Below are positions 8,522 through 16,935 of a DNA stretch of 64,000 nucleotides, piece by piece. A program made the position numbers and the translations under genes. The notes under the pieces are model-generated. The model searched no databases and was not told the DNA's origin. It was given only the letters and a program-made list of their open reading frames with translations. Origin of the DNA: JAWQFO01 sp033436665. GTDB taxonomy: Bacteria; Pseudomonadota; Alphaproteobacteria; Rhodobacterales; Rhodobacteraceae. The stretch spans positions 248,001 to 312,000 of the forward strand of contig NZ_JAWQFO010000005.1 in assembly GCF_033436665.1 (NCBI RefSeq), written 5' to 3'. Position 1 is the first letter of the stretch. Every line of letters begins with the position of its first letter.

Positions 8522-8878
8522 TCAGGGTTTGTTGCTGTCGATCCACTTCGACATCAGGCCGCGATCGTGGAAGCACTCGCGCGGGATCTCGCGTCTCCGG
8601 ATGCGGGCGATCCGCTCAGCAAAGGCGACCTGCTTCGAAGACGGCTGGTCCGACGGGACGCGCCGGCGGCCTGCCGCGACGTTGTGCTGGTCGATCCAGC
8701 GGGACAGGGCCTGCCGGTTGCGCGTGATGCCTTCGGGAAGACTGTCGCCCGTGCGGAGCGCAAGCTGGTGCGCGAAACGCACCTGCTTTTCGGTTGCAGG
8801 CAGCGGCTCACCGATGGGCAAAGCACCCTGTTCAGGGGCGAAAAGGCCGGGGATCTTGGGCTGGTAGGACACAATCAT
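8522..8878 (-). CDS. hypothetical protein with two repeats of one motif, LexA-type promoter
   Basis: A 118-residue protein made of two copies of one unit. Unit 1 (about residues 28-66) reads TEKQVRFAHQLA ... LSRWIDQH and unit 2 (about 79-117) reads SSKQVAFAERIA ... MSKWIDSN. Each therefore has a KQV-x-FA helix and a terminal S-x-WID helix. I do not recognise a named family. The start is uncertain: AAGGAG lies only one base before ATG 8878 but seven bases before an in-frame GTG at 8872. A candidate LexA box fills the spacer of its predicted promoter, pointing to DNA-damage control. The gene is convergent with the M48 gene. Confidence 0.7.
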   Translation of the reverse strand: MIVSYQPKIPGLFAPEQGALPIGEPLPATEKQVRFAHQLALRTGDSLPEGITRNRQALSRWIDQHNVAAGRRRVPSDQPSSKQVAFAERIARIRRREIPRECFHDRGLMSKWIDSNKP

Positions 8879-8902
8879 GCTCCTTCATCTTGGAACATCG
8901 CT

Positions 8903-9059
8903 TGTGGATAAGATAAGAACAAATGTGGAACATTGCAAGCGATATTACTGAAGACAGAACGCGGACAAGCCTATTTGGTTCCGTGTTCAGCCCGAGCAAC
9001 TAGATATGGGATGGTGCACAGTCCATCATCACGCCGATTTTGCGATGTGTTGTGGATAA
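8903..9059 (-). promoter_or_regulatory. two perfect DnaA boxes in the 8879-9074 intergenic region
   Basis: Two exact copies of TTATCCACA, the strongest DnaA-box form, occur on the minus strand at 8911-8903 and 9059-9051. The first lies just downstream of the -10 of the SOS-type promoter; the second lies about 15 bases beyond the rimO stop codon. Both have the same orientation. The intergenic region is 196 bp and more AT-rich than its neighbours. This may be a DnaA-binding control site or titration site; too few boxes are seen to claim a chromosome origin. Confidence 0.5.
8910..8938 (-). promoter_or_regulatory. predicted promoter with LexA (SOS) box
   Basis: Read on the minus strand: -35 TTGCAA (8938-8933), a 17-base spacer, and -10 TATCTT (8915-8910). 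The spacer contains GTTC-CACATTT-GTTC (8931-8917), an exact GTTC-N7-GTTC, the LexA operator form known from Rhodobacter and other alphaproteobacteria. LexA bound here would block RNA polymerase. The predicted transcript starts about 25 bases before the repeat-protein gene at 8522-8878. Confidence 0.7.
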
Positions 9060-9074
9060 ATTCGGCGCAGGCCG

Positions 9075-10454
9075 TCAGGCGAGGCGGCCCCAGAGATCGT
9101 ACTCGCCAGCCTCGTCCACCGTGACCGAGACGATATCGCCGGGGGCGAGTTTCTCGTGGCCTTCGTCGATGAAGAGGTTGCCGTCGATTTCCGGTGCATC
9201 CGCCTGCGTGCGGCAGGTCGCGGCGTCGCCATCGACCTCGTCGACGATGACTTCGAGCGTCCGGCCGACCTTGGCGGCAAGCTTCGCTTCCGAGATACCT
9301 TGTGCTTTGGCCATGAAGCGCTCCCAGCGCTCCTGTTTGACCTCTTCCGGCACATGGTCGGGCAGCGCGTTCGAGCGTGCGCCCTCTACGTTTTCATACT
9401 TGAAGCAGCCGACCCGATCGAGTTGCGCCTCGTCGAGCCAGTCGAGCAGGGTCTGGAACTCGGCCTCGGTCTCGCCGGGGTAGCCGACGATGAAGGTCGA
9501 GCGCAGGGTCAGGTCGGGGCAGACGTCACGCCAGGCGGCGATCTCGTCGAGGGTCTTGGCCGCGGCGGCGGGTCGCGCCATCCGCCGCAGGACGTCGGGA
9601 TGCGCGTGCTGGAACGGAATGTCGAGATATGGCAGCACGAGACCTTCGGCCATAAGCGGGATCAGCTGGCGCACGTGCGGGTAGGGGTAGACGTAATGCA
9701 GGCGCACCCAGGCCCCGAGGCTGCCGAGATCGCGCGCGAGATCGGTGATATGCGCCCGGTGCCCGCGGTCCTCGGCATGGCGGATATCGACGCCGTATGC
9801 CGAGGTATCCTGCGAGATGACCAACAATTCCCTGACCCCGTTCTGCACCAGCTTTTCGGCCTCGCGCATCACCGCATGGGCGGGGCGCGATTGCAGCCGG
9901 CCCCGCATGTCCGGGATGATGCAGAACTTGCACTTGTGATTGCAGCCCTCGGAGATCTTCAGGTAGCTGTAATGCCTCGGCGTCAGCGAAACGCCCGAGG
10001 CCGGCAGCAGGTCGACGAAGGGATCGGGCGCGGGGGGCACCGCCGCGTGTACGGCGTCGAGCACCTGCTCGTATTGGTGCGGGCCGGTCACGGCGAGCAC
10101 CTTGGGATGGGCGCCGGTGATGTATTCTGGTTCCGCGCCGAGGCAGCCGGTCACGATCACCCGGCCGTTTTCGTTCAGCGCCTCGCCGATGGCCTCGAGG
10201 CTTTCGGCCTTGGCGCTGTCGAGAAAGCCGCAGGTGTTCACGATCACCGCGTCGGCGCCGGAGTAATCGGGCGAGATGCCGTAGCCCTCGGCGCGCAGGC
10301 GCGTCAGGATGCGTTCGCTGTCGACCAGCGCCTTGGGACAGCCCAGCGAGACCATGCCGATGGTCGGCTGGCCGTCGCGGAGATTGGCCGTCACGCTCGC
10401 GCGGGCGAGGTCGGGACGCAGGTCTGGCGGGTTGGTGCTCATCGTGGGCGCCAT
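9075..10454 (-). CDS. rimO: ribosomal protein S12 methylthiotransferase RimO
   Basis: A 459-residue radical-SAM methylthiotransferase that adds a methylthio group to an aspartate of ribosomal protein S12. The N-terminal domain carries the auxiliary-cluster cysteines C39 (SLGCPKALVDSE), C75 and C104; the radical-SAM cluster is C171-x3-C175-x2-C178 in CNHKCKFC; a TRAM domain closes the C-terminus. SLGCPK and the SDT-type loop distinguish RimO from MiaB. ATG at 10454 has GGAGG about 12 bases upstream; ATG at 10442 is a less likely alternative. Confidence 0.94.
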   Translation of the reverse strand: MAPTMSTNPPDLRPDLARASVTANLRDGQPTIGMVSLGCPKALVDSERILTRLRAEGYGISPDYSGADAVIVNTCGFLDSAKAESLEAIGEALNENGRVIVTGCLGAEPEYITGAHPKVLAVTGPHQYEQVLDAVHAAVPPAPDPFVDLLPASGVSLTPRHYSYLKISEGCNHKCKFCIIPDMRGRLQSRPAHAVMREAEKLVQNGVRELLVISQDTSAYGVDIRHAEDRGHRAHITDLARDLGSLGAWVRLHYVYPYPHVRQLIPLMAEGLVLPYLDIPFQHAHPDVLRRMARPAAAAKTLDEIAAWRDVCPDLTLRSTFIVGYPGETEAEFQTLLDWLDEAQLDRVGCFKYENVEGARSNALPDHVPEEVKQERWERFMAKAQGISEAKLAAKVGRTLEVIVDEVDGDAATCRTQADAPEIDGNLFIDEGHEKLAPGDIVSVTVDEAGEYDLWGRLA

Positions 10455-10516
10455 AGCCTATCGCGTTCCTCCGCGAAAGACCTCGCGGAAGGCACGGGAC
10501 GTGACGAAACGGCGCC

Positions 10517-12013
10517 TCAGAAGGTCTGGTCGTAGTCTCCGACGCCCGGTTCGGTGCGGATCACGGCATCGAGGTCGGCAAAGATCGCGCGGAGTTCCGC
10601 CTCGCTTTCGGGGCTTTCGCAGACCACGACGAGGTTCGGCGTGTTCGACGAAGCCCGCACCAGACCCCAGCCGCCGTTGTCGAGGATCACGCGCGCGCCA
10701 TTGACGGTGACCACTTCGGCGATCCTGCGCCCGCCGATGCTGCCGCCCGCGTCGGCAAGCGCGGTCAGCCGCTCGACGATGCGCTCGAGGATGGCGTATT
10801 TCTCGGTGTCGGCGGCGTAGGGCGACATGGTCGGCGTCGAGAAGGTGCGCGGCAGGGCGCGGCGCAGGTCGGACATCGACATATCCGGATTGCGGTCCAT
10901 CAGCTTGCAGATCTCGACCGCGACGCGCATCCCGCAGTCGTACCCGCGTCCCAGCGGTTCGGCGAGAAAGTAGTGGCCGGACTTCTCGAACCCGGCGAGC
11001 GCCCCCAGAGCCTTGACCCGGCGCTTCATGTGCGAATGCCCGGTCTTCCAGTAATCCGCCTTGATGCCGTGCCGGATCAGCTCCGGGTCCGAGGCGAAAA
11101 GACCGGTGGACTTCACGTCCGCGACGAAGGTCGCGCCGGGGTGCAGCTTGGCGAGGTCGCGGGCCATGATGACGCCGACCTTGTCGGCGAAGATTTCCTC
11201 GCCCTCGTCGTCCACGACCCCGCACCGGTCGCCGTCGCCGTCGAAGCCGAGTGCCAGATCGGCACCGCTGGCCTTCACGGTCGCCGCCATGTCGTGCAGC
11301 ATCTCCATGGCCTCGGGGTTCGGGTTGTAGTTCGGAAAGGTGTAGTCCAGCCGGTTGTGACTTTCGACCACCTCGACGCCCATGCGCCGGAAGAGTTCCG
11401 GCGCGAAGGCCGAGGCGGTGCCGTTGCCGGTGGCGCAGACGACTTTCAGGGCGCGCGACATGCGGAAATCGCCCACGAGGTCGTCAAGATAGGCCTCGCG
11501 CACCCCGTCGACGAATTCGTAGCCGCCACCCTCGCGCGGCTCGCCCTGACCTTGCAGCACGATGTCGCGGAGCTCGGCCATCTCGTCGGGGCCATGCGTC
11601 AGCGGGCGCTCGAAGCCCATCTTCACGCCGGTCCAGCCGTTCGGGTTGTGGCTGGCCGTGACCATGGCGACGGCCGGCGCGTTGAGGTGGAACTGGGCAA
11701 AATACGCCATCGGCGACAGGGCGGGGCCAATGTCGCGCACTTTGATGCCGGCCTGCATCAACCCGATGATCAGCGCGTGCTTGATGGCGAGCGAATAGTC
11801 CCGGTAATCATTGGCGACGGCGATGACGGGCTCGATCCCGCGGCGCTGCATCTGCGTGCCGAGCCCGAGGCCCAAGGCCGTCATCCCCGGCAGGTTGATG
11901 TCGTCGGGGTACTTCCAGCGCGCGTCGTATTCCCGGAAGCCCGTCGGGGCGATCATCGGATCGCGCAGGAACTCCCACGTGTTGGGGGTCACGGTGGGGG
12001 CCGGTTTCTTCAT
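10517..12013 (-). CDS. phosphomannomutase/phosphoglucomutase
   Basis: A 498-residue alpha-D-phosphohexomutase of the AlgC/ManB type, interconverting hexose 6- and 1-phosphates for sugar-nucleotide synthesis. The phospho-serine is S121 in TASHNPNG, the metal loop is DGDGDR at 258-263, and the sugar-binding and phosphate-binding regions follow. It lies 22 bases after kdsA on the same strand, at the end of the capsule/Kdo block, which fits supply of mannose or glucose precursors for a surface polysaccharide. Choosing between manB and algC is not possible from sequence. Confidence 0.9.
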   Translation of the reverse strand: MKKPAPTVTPNTWEFLRDPMIAPTGFREYDARWKYPDDINLPGMTALGLGLGTQMQRRGIEPVIAVANDYRDYSLAIKHALIIGLMQAGIKVRDIGPALSPMAYFAQFHLNAPAVAMVTASHNPNGWTGVKMGFERPLTHGPDEMAELRDIVLQGQGEPREGGGYEFVDGVREAYLDDLVGDFRMSRALKVVCATGNGTASAFAPELFRRMGVEVVESHNRLDYTFPNYNPNPEAMEMLHDMAATVKASGADLALGFDGDGDRCGVVDDEGEEIFADKVGVIMARDLAKLHPGATFVADVKSTGLFASDPELIRHGIKADYWKTGHSHMKRRVKALGALAGFEKSGHYFLAEPLGRGYDCGMRVAVEICKLMDRNPDMSMSDLRRALPRTFSTPTMSPYAADTEKYAILERIVERLTALADAGGSIGGRRIAEVVTVNGARVILDNGGWGLVRASSNTPNLVVVCESPESEAELRAIFADLDAVIRTEPGVGDYDQTF

Positions 12014-12035
12014 GGAATCGCTCGCAGGAAAGGGA

Positions 12036-12869
12036 TCAGGGCGACAGCGGGTTGGCCTTGGCCAGCGCGTCGAACTGCATCAGGGTCTCGACCAGCGCCG
12101 GCATGTCGCGCAGGTAGATCATGTTCGGGCCGTCCGAAGGCGAACGGTCCGGATCCTCGTGGGTCTCGATGAACACCGATGCCACCCCGACGGCCACGGC
12201 TGCGCGTGCCATGACCGGCGCGAATTCGCGCTGGCCACCGGACGAGCCGCCCTTGCCGCCGGGCTGCTGCACGGAATGCGTGGCGTCCATCACCACCGGG
12301 TAGCCGGTCTGCGCCATCTGCGGCAGCGACCGCATGTCGGCCACCAGCGTGTTGTAGCCGAAGGACGTGCCGCGCTCGGTCAGAAGGATGCGTTTGTTGC
12401 CGGTGCTCTCGATCTTGGAGACGACATTCGGCATGTCCCAGGGTGCGAGGAACTGGCCTTTCTTGACGTTGATTACCGCGCCGGTCTCTCCGGCGGCGAG
12501 CAGCATGTCGGTCTGGCGCGACAGGAAGGCGGGGATCTGGATGATGTCGACCGCCTCGGCGGCCAGCGCGCATTGCGCCTCGTTGTGGACATCCGTCAGA
12601 ACCGGCACGCCGATTGACTGCCCGACCGACTGGAGGATCTTTAACCCTTCATCCATTCCGGGACCGCGAATGCCCGACAGCGAGGTGCGGTTGGCCTTGT
12701 CGTAGCTGGCCTTGAAGACATACTGCGCGCCCGCCTTGTTGCAGGCCTCCTTCATCGTGCCCGCGATCATCTGCGCGTGATCAGCGCTTTCAAGCTGGCA
12801 GGGCCCCGCGATCACGGTCAGCGGGCGGGTGTTTCCGATGGTCAGCTCTTTGACCGTTACATCCGTCAT
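12036..12869 (-). CDS. kdsA: 3-deoxy-8-phosphooctulonate synthase KdsA
   Basis: A 277-residue Kdo-8-phosphate synthase that condenses phosphoenolpyruvate with arabinose 5-phosphate in the cytoplasm. Diagnostic motifs are IAGPCQLES near the start, FKASYDKANRTS, and the C-terminal FIETHEDPD. Its ATG overlaps the stop of the kpsE-like gene (ATGA). Presence inside a capsule-export operon suggests it may serve Kdo for a capsule linker as well as lipopolysaccharide; the window alone cannot show whether a second copy exists elsewhere. Confidence 0.95.
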   Translation of the reverse strand: MTDVTVKELTIGNTRPLTVIAGPCQLESADHAQMIAGTMKEACNKAGAQYVFKASYDKANRTSLSGIRGPGMDEGLKILQSVGQSIGVPVLTDVHNEAQCALAAEAVDIIQIPAFLSRQTDMLLAAGETGAVINVKKGQFLAPWDMPNVVSKIESTGNKRILLTERGTSFGYNTLVADMRSLPQMAQTGYPVVMDATHSVQQPGGKGGSSGGQREFAPVMARAAVAVGVASVFIETHEDPDRSPSDGPNMIYLRDMPALVETLMQFDALAKANPLSP

Positions 12870-14611
12870 GACGTCACCTGTTCCCTGAGTATCGACGCAG
12901 TCAGCGAGATCATCAGGTATACACCGGCGAAGACGAGGAAGGCCAGCAAGGTGTTCTCGAACTTGCGCGGGTAGGTCGCCTCTTCCGGCGGCACCGGGCG
13001 CACGCTGGTGGTCAGGTAGCGCACCTGCCGGTTGGCTTCCATCCGGGTCTGTTCCATCTGCTGCAGCGCCGACTGAAGCATCATGTCACGCGTCGCGAGG
13101 TCGGCCTGGGCCATCTGGATGCGGACCGACAGTTGCGCAAGCGAGTTCTCGCCCTGGCTCACGTCCGTCATCTTGGCATTGAGCTGCTCGAGCATCTCGT
13201 TCAGCCGCCGCACGTCCGCGCGCGCGCCGTCGACCCGCGACTGGTTCGGCCGCGCGTTGTCGAGCAGGGCCGAGAGCTGCAATTCCTTCTCTTGCAGTTG
13301 CAGCTCGATGCTGTTGATCTGCGAGCGCAGGCCCGCGATCACCGCCTCGGGATCGAGCGTCGCGCCCTCGAGTTGGAGGTTGACCAGTTCCTCCTGGGCT
13401 GCGCGGCGCTCTGCCTCGGCCTTGGCGAAACTGGCCTCGGCGTCGGCCATCTGGTCGCCGCGTTTCTGCTGGCTCAGGTCGTTCACGCGCTGCTCGGCGT
13501 AGGACAGGAGAGCCTCGGAGAACTGCGCGGAGACCACCGGGTCGGCGGCGATCACCTCCATCCGCAGCACGCCCTCGGTCGGGTCGTAGCCGACCTTCAC
13601 GTTCTTCTCGTAGACCCCGTAGGCCTGTTCCGTGGACGGATCGGGTTCGAGGCGCTGGATCGGGTCAATCGCCTCCTGGCTGAAATGCGCGGTGAATCCC
13701 TCGTCCTCGTCGAGGCGCAGCATGGCATCCTTCGACAGCAGGTAGGACTGCACGACGATGCTGTCCTGGCTGGTGGCGAACTGGGTTCCGGACAACAGCC
13801 CGCCCAGCCCGGTGCCGCCCTGGTTGTCGGCCTGCAAGATCACGAACTCGGACTTGGTGGCGAACATCGGCGTGGCGATCTTGTAGAAATACCATCCCGC
13901 GGCGAAGGTCGGCAGGAACACGAAGAAGGCCAGGCGTGCGCACAGAAGGGCGACCTTGCGGCGGCGCCTGCGCGTGATGTCGCGCTGGATGTCCGAGATC
14001 TGGCGGTTGCGCCGTTCGATCGGGCTGAGCTCGGTCGAGGGCAGCGTCTCGCCACCTTGCGGCACCGTCTGCGGCAACTGGATTGTGTCGGCCTTCGGTT
14101 CCGCGCCAGAAGCCTGTTCGCGACCCTCCGGGTCACGCGGCACCACGAGTTCGAGCATATTGGACCGCTGGAACGGGTCGATGCCGCGCATCCGCAGCAG
14201 GCGCACCGCGTCGAAATCCGACGTCGGGTTCATTCCGTGCTTCTGGGCCACGCGCCGGGCCATGCGCAGCTGGCGTCCGGTCAGGCCCTCCTGCCGGATC
14301 TGCTCCATGTCGAGATCCGGCCGGGCTGTTTTGGGCGCGTCCGGCTGAGACGCAGCAGCTTCGGTTCGATCCTGCTTGGCTGACGGTTCAGGCGCGGTTC
14401 TGCCGGGCTTGGGTGCATCCGCGGCGGGTTTCGCGGACGGCGCGTCGCCACTCGACTGCATCCGGGCGCGGCGTTCGAGCACCGCCGCGGCGCTGGCGTC
14501 GCTGGCCGCCAGCCGCAGGCGCAACGGGTCCTGCTGGGGGTCCGCCGATGTCGCTGCGGGCTCGGCCGAGCGGCGGATGCGGAATTTCCTAGCCTTGGGT
14601 TTCGTAGTCAT
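12866..14611 (-). CDS. KpsE-like capsule polysaccharide export inner-membrane protein
   Basis: A 581-residue protein of the polysaccharide co-polymerase class (KpsE/BexC/CtrB, Wzz-like). Residues 1-200 form a long cytoplasmic, Ala/Pro/Glu-rich tail rarely this long in the family. A first membrane span lies at about 220-243, a large periplasmic part rich in coiled coil follows (runs such as LQLQEKELQLSALLDNAR), and a second span (LAFLVFAGVYLMISL) lies close to the end. ATG at 14611 overlaps the kpsT-like gene by 23 bases. It should bridge the ABC exporter to an outer-membrane channel. Confidence 0.83.
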   Translation of the reverse strand: MTTKPKARKFRIRRSAEPAATSADPQQDPLRLRLAASDASAAAVLERRARMQSSGDAPSAKPAADAPKPGRTAPEPSAKQDRTEAAASQPDAPKTARPDLDMEQIRQEGLTGRQLRMARRVAQKHGMNPTSDFDAVRLLRMRGIDPFQRSNMLELVVPRDPEGREQASGAEPKADTIQLPQTVPQGGETLPSTELSPIERRNRQISDIQRDITRRRRRKVALLCARLAFFVFLPTFAAGWYFYKIATPMFATKSEFVILQADNQGGTGLGGLLSGTQFATSQDSIVVQSYLLSKDAMLRLDEDEGFTAHFSQEAIDPIQRLEPDPSTEQAYGVYEKNVKVGYDPTEGVLRMEVIAADPVVSAQFSEALLSYAEQRVNDLSQQKRGDQMADAEASFAKAEAERRAAQEELVNLQLEGATLDPEAVIAGLRSQINSIELQLQEKELQLSALLDNARPNQSRVDGARADVRRLNEMLEQLNAKMTDVSQGENSLAQLSVRIQMAQADLATRDMMLQSALQQMEQTRMEANRQVRYLTTSVRPVPPEEATYPRKFENTLLAFLVFAGVYLMISLTASILREQVTS

Positions 14612-15251
14612 AGAGTTTCTTCGCCTCTTCCAAGGTGTCGAACATGTGCAGCTTGCCGTCGAGCATGACAGCGGCGGTGCGCGCGAATTTCTCCAGCACC
14701 TCGGCCTGGTGCGAGACGATGACGATGGTCGTGGTCTCGAGCCGCTCGGCCAGGATCTGTGCGGCGCGCCGGTTGAACTCGACATCCGTCGTGGAAGGCA
14801 TGCCTTCGTCGATCAGATAGATGTCGAAATCGAGCGCCAGCATCAGCGCAAAGCAGAACCGCGCGCGCATGCCCGACGAATAGGTGCCGACGGGTTGGTC
14901 GAAATATTCCTCGAGGTTGCACAGCCAGCGGCAGTAGGCCTCGACGTAGTCGGGATCGAGCCCGTAGAGCCGCGCGATGTAGCGTGCGTTCTCCATCGCC
15001 GAAACGCGGGTGCTGACGCCGCCCATGAACCCGAGCGGAAACGAAATGTTGCAGCCGCGCCGGATCTCGCCCTCGTCGGGCTTTTCCAGACCCGCGATCA
15101 TGTTGACGAGGGTGGTCTTGCCGGTGCCGTTGGGGGCGAGGATGCCAAGCGAATTGCCGAGATCGACGCGAAAGGAGACCTTGTCGAGGATCACCTTGTG
15201 CTGCGTCCCGGTCCAGAAGGACTTGGAGACATTCTCGAACTCAAGCATCAC
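14589..15251 (-). CDS. KpsT-like capsule polysaccharide ABC exporter ATPase
   Basis: A 220-residue ATP-binding protein of the polysaccharide-export class. Walker A is APNGTGKTT (39-47), the signature is SSGMRARF, and Walker B ends IYLIDEGM, where the Glu-Gly pattern is characteristic of KpsT/BexA/CtrD. It should power transfer of a capsular polymer across the inner membrane with a KpsM permease. No KpsM gene is found next to it here. It is the first gene of the block; its promoter should lie in 15252-15458, which is AT-richer than the surroundings. Confidence 0.88.
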   Translation of the reverse strand: MMLEFENVSKSFWTGTQHKVILDKVSFRVDLGNSLGILAPNGTGKTTLVNMIAGLEKPDEGEIRRGCNISFPLGFMGGVSTRVSAMENARYIARLYGLDPDYVEAYCRWLCNLEEYFDQPVGTYSSGMRARFCFALMLALDFDIYLIDEGMPSTTDVEFNRRAAQILAERLETTTIVIVSHQAEVLEKFARTAAVMLDGKLHMFDTLEEAKKLYDYETQG

Positions 15252-15458
15252 CTGCTCCGGCCGTGCCCTCTGTGCCCACCCCTGGCAGGCGACCGCTCTG
15301 GGGTTGTTATTGCGGATTATCTTCCGAGTTTGGCCACATTATGTCCGGATTTTAGACAAATGTACAATGCGGAACGCTGCGAAACGACCGCGTGTCCGCA
15401 TGGCTTGGCAGGTTCGCGCCGGCGTTGTGTCCCGGTCTTTTCAGAGGCCGCGGGTCGG

Positions 15459-16490
15459 TCAGGCGATGACCTGCCAGGCAAGCCCTGCCAGGATCGATCC
15501 CACGAAGGCGAAGCCGAGGTAGGCCGCGAACACGCGCGGCTTGACCAGAGCCCAGACCGCGATGGCTGCCGGGATGCAGCTTACGCCGCCGGCGATGACA
15601 AAGGACATCGCCGCGCCTTGCGCCATGCCCTGGGCGAGCAGCGCGTCGACCAGTGGAACGGCAGCATAACCGTTGAGATAGGCCGGTGCTCCGACCAGAG
15701 CGCCGAGCAGGATCGGCGTGACGCCCTCGCCGCCAAGCACGCCGGCGATCAGGTCGGCGGGCACGTAGCGCAGCATCAGCGCCTCGATGACATAGGCGAG
15801 CGTCAGCCACTTGGTCAGGAACAGCGCATTGTCGAGCGCCGTGTCGCGGAAGGTCTCGCGCCGCGCGTCTTCCTTCCAGAAAGCCCAGACCGGCGCCCCC
15901 TCGAAGGGCTTGCGCACGCCGCAGCAGCCGCCGATCGCGGGCCGTTCACGCAGCGGATCCGCAAAGACCGGCGTCCGGGCCATCGCCATCGTGCCGAAAC
16001 CGCCCAGCAGGCCCAGGCCCACCGCCGCGACGGTCTTGGCCAGCGCGAAATCGAAGCCGAGCGTGCCGGATGTGATCGCGAACATCGCCGGGTCCATCAG
16101 CGGCGAGGCGAGCCAGAACGCCATGACCGCCGAGAGCGGCGCGCCGACCGCGAGCAGGGCCGCGATGAAGGGAATGACCTCGCAACTGCAGAAGGGTGAC
16201 AGCCCGCCCAGAAGCGCGGCCATGAGGATCATCCGGCTTTGGCGCCCCTCGAAGGCGCGCGACAGCAACCGCTCGGCCCCTGAGGCCTTGAGATAAGCCA
16301 CGGCGAGGACCGCGAAGGCGATGAAAGGCGCGGTGTGCAGAAGCGCGCGTGCGGTGAAGGCGACCGTGGGTCCGATGGCGGCGGTGTCTAGCAACGCCAA
16401 CGCCGCCAGCAGCGCAATCGTGACCCACCAGGCGTTGAAGCGAAGGCGGCGCGTCACGGCGCGGGCGGCGGAGTGTGACAGGTCAGTCAT
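15459..16490 (-). CDS. ArsP/SO_0444-type metal or organometal efflux permease
   Basis: A 343-residue membrane protein of the COG0701 permease family with about eight to ten hydrophobic spans. The hallmark LSPFCSCEVIPF is present, and a second cysteine cluster (GGCCGV) sits in the central loop. Relatives export trivalent organoarsenicals (ArsP) or Cu/Zn-type ions (SO_0444). ATG at 16490 overlaps the ArsR-family gene stop by eight bases, so regulator and pump form one operon. The pairing with a Cys-rich ArsR protein supports a toxic-metal efflux role; the ion is not determined. Confidence 0.8.
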   Translation of the reverse strand: MTDLSHSAARAVTRRLRFNAWWVTIALLAALALLDTAAIGPTVAFTARALLHTAPFIAFAVLAVAYLKASGAERLLSRAFEGRQSRMILMAALLGGLSPFCSCEVIPFIAALLAVGAPLSAVMAFWLASPLMDPAMFAITSGTLGFDFALAKTVAAVGLGLLGGFGTMAMARTPVFADPLRERPAIGGCCGVRKPFEGAPVWAFWKEDARRETFRDTALDNALFLTKWLTLAYVIEALMLRYVPADLIAGVLGGEGVTPILLGALVGAPAYLNGYAAVPLVDALLAQGMAQGAAMSFVIAGGVSCIPAAIAVWALVKPRVFAAYLGFAFVGSILAGLAWQVIA

Positions 16491-16827
16491 GCAAGTGATC
16501 CTCGCAGGGCGCCGCGCGGTCGGCACAGCATTCGGTGAGAAGGAATTCGGACAGCGCGCGGACGTCAGCGTAGGCGACGGCGGCGCAGATGATGCTGCGC
16601 CCCTGGCGGGCCTGCGTGACCAGCCCGGCCGAGGCGAGGATCTTCATGTGGTGGGTCAGCGTACTGCCCGACACGCCCGAACGCGCGCCGAGCTCGCCGA
16701 TGCTCAGGCCCTCCGGCCCGGCCCGCACCAGCGTGCGCAACACGCCGAGGCGCTGTTCCGAGCCCAGCGCCGCGAATTGCGCGGCAGCAATCGTGAGGTC
16801 GAGGTTCTCGGGGCTAATCATTTTCAT
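16483..16827 (-). CDS. ArsR-family metal-responsive repressor
   Basis: A 114-residue winged-helix repressor. The helix-turn-helix is visible as IGELGARSGVSGSTLTHHMK with a following wing at about residues 70-80. The C-terminus is cysteine-rich (TECCADRAAPCEDH), a likely metal or metalloid sensor site. ATG at 16827 begins MKMISPEN; ATG at 16821 is a near alternative. It overlaps the permease downstream and has a palindromic candidate operator upstream, consistent with self-repression relieved by metal binding. Confidence 0.86.
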   Translation of the reverse strand: MKMISPENLDLTIAAAQFAALGSEQRLGVLRTLVRAGPEGLSIGELGARSGVSGSTLTHHMKILASAGLVTQARQGRSIICAAVAYADVRALSEFLLTECCADRAAPCEDHLHD

Positions 16828-16869
16828 GATTCTAGAAATATCGAAGCGATCTGGGGCGCGCAAGTCCTT

Positions 16870-16889
16870 ATTTCGAAAAGTTTCGAAAT
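16870..16889. promoter_or_regulatory. palindromic operator candidate for the ArsR-family repressor
   Basis: ATTTCGAA-AAGT-TTCGAAAT forms an inverted repeat with 8-bp arms. It lies 42 bases upstream of the repressor start and 46 bases upstream of the divergent UDG-like gene. A related half site (TCTAGAAATATCGAA) occurs nearer the repressor start at about 16831-16845. Imperfect AT-rich palindromes of this size are usual ArsR/SmtB targets. Confidence 0.55.
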
Positions 16890-16935
16890 ATCTAGCGACC
16901 TTTTCTGCCGAGGCGCACAAGACTAGGTATCGGGC

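Noticed and set aside
8879..9074. Chromosome replication origin
   Set aside because: Two perfect DnaA boxes are seen, but no box cluster, no long AT-rich unwinding region and no typical origin neighbours.
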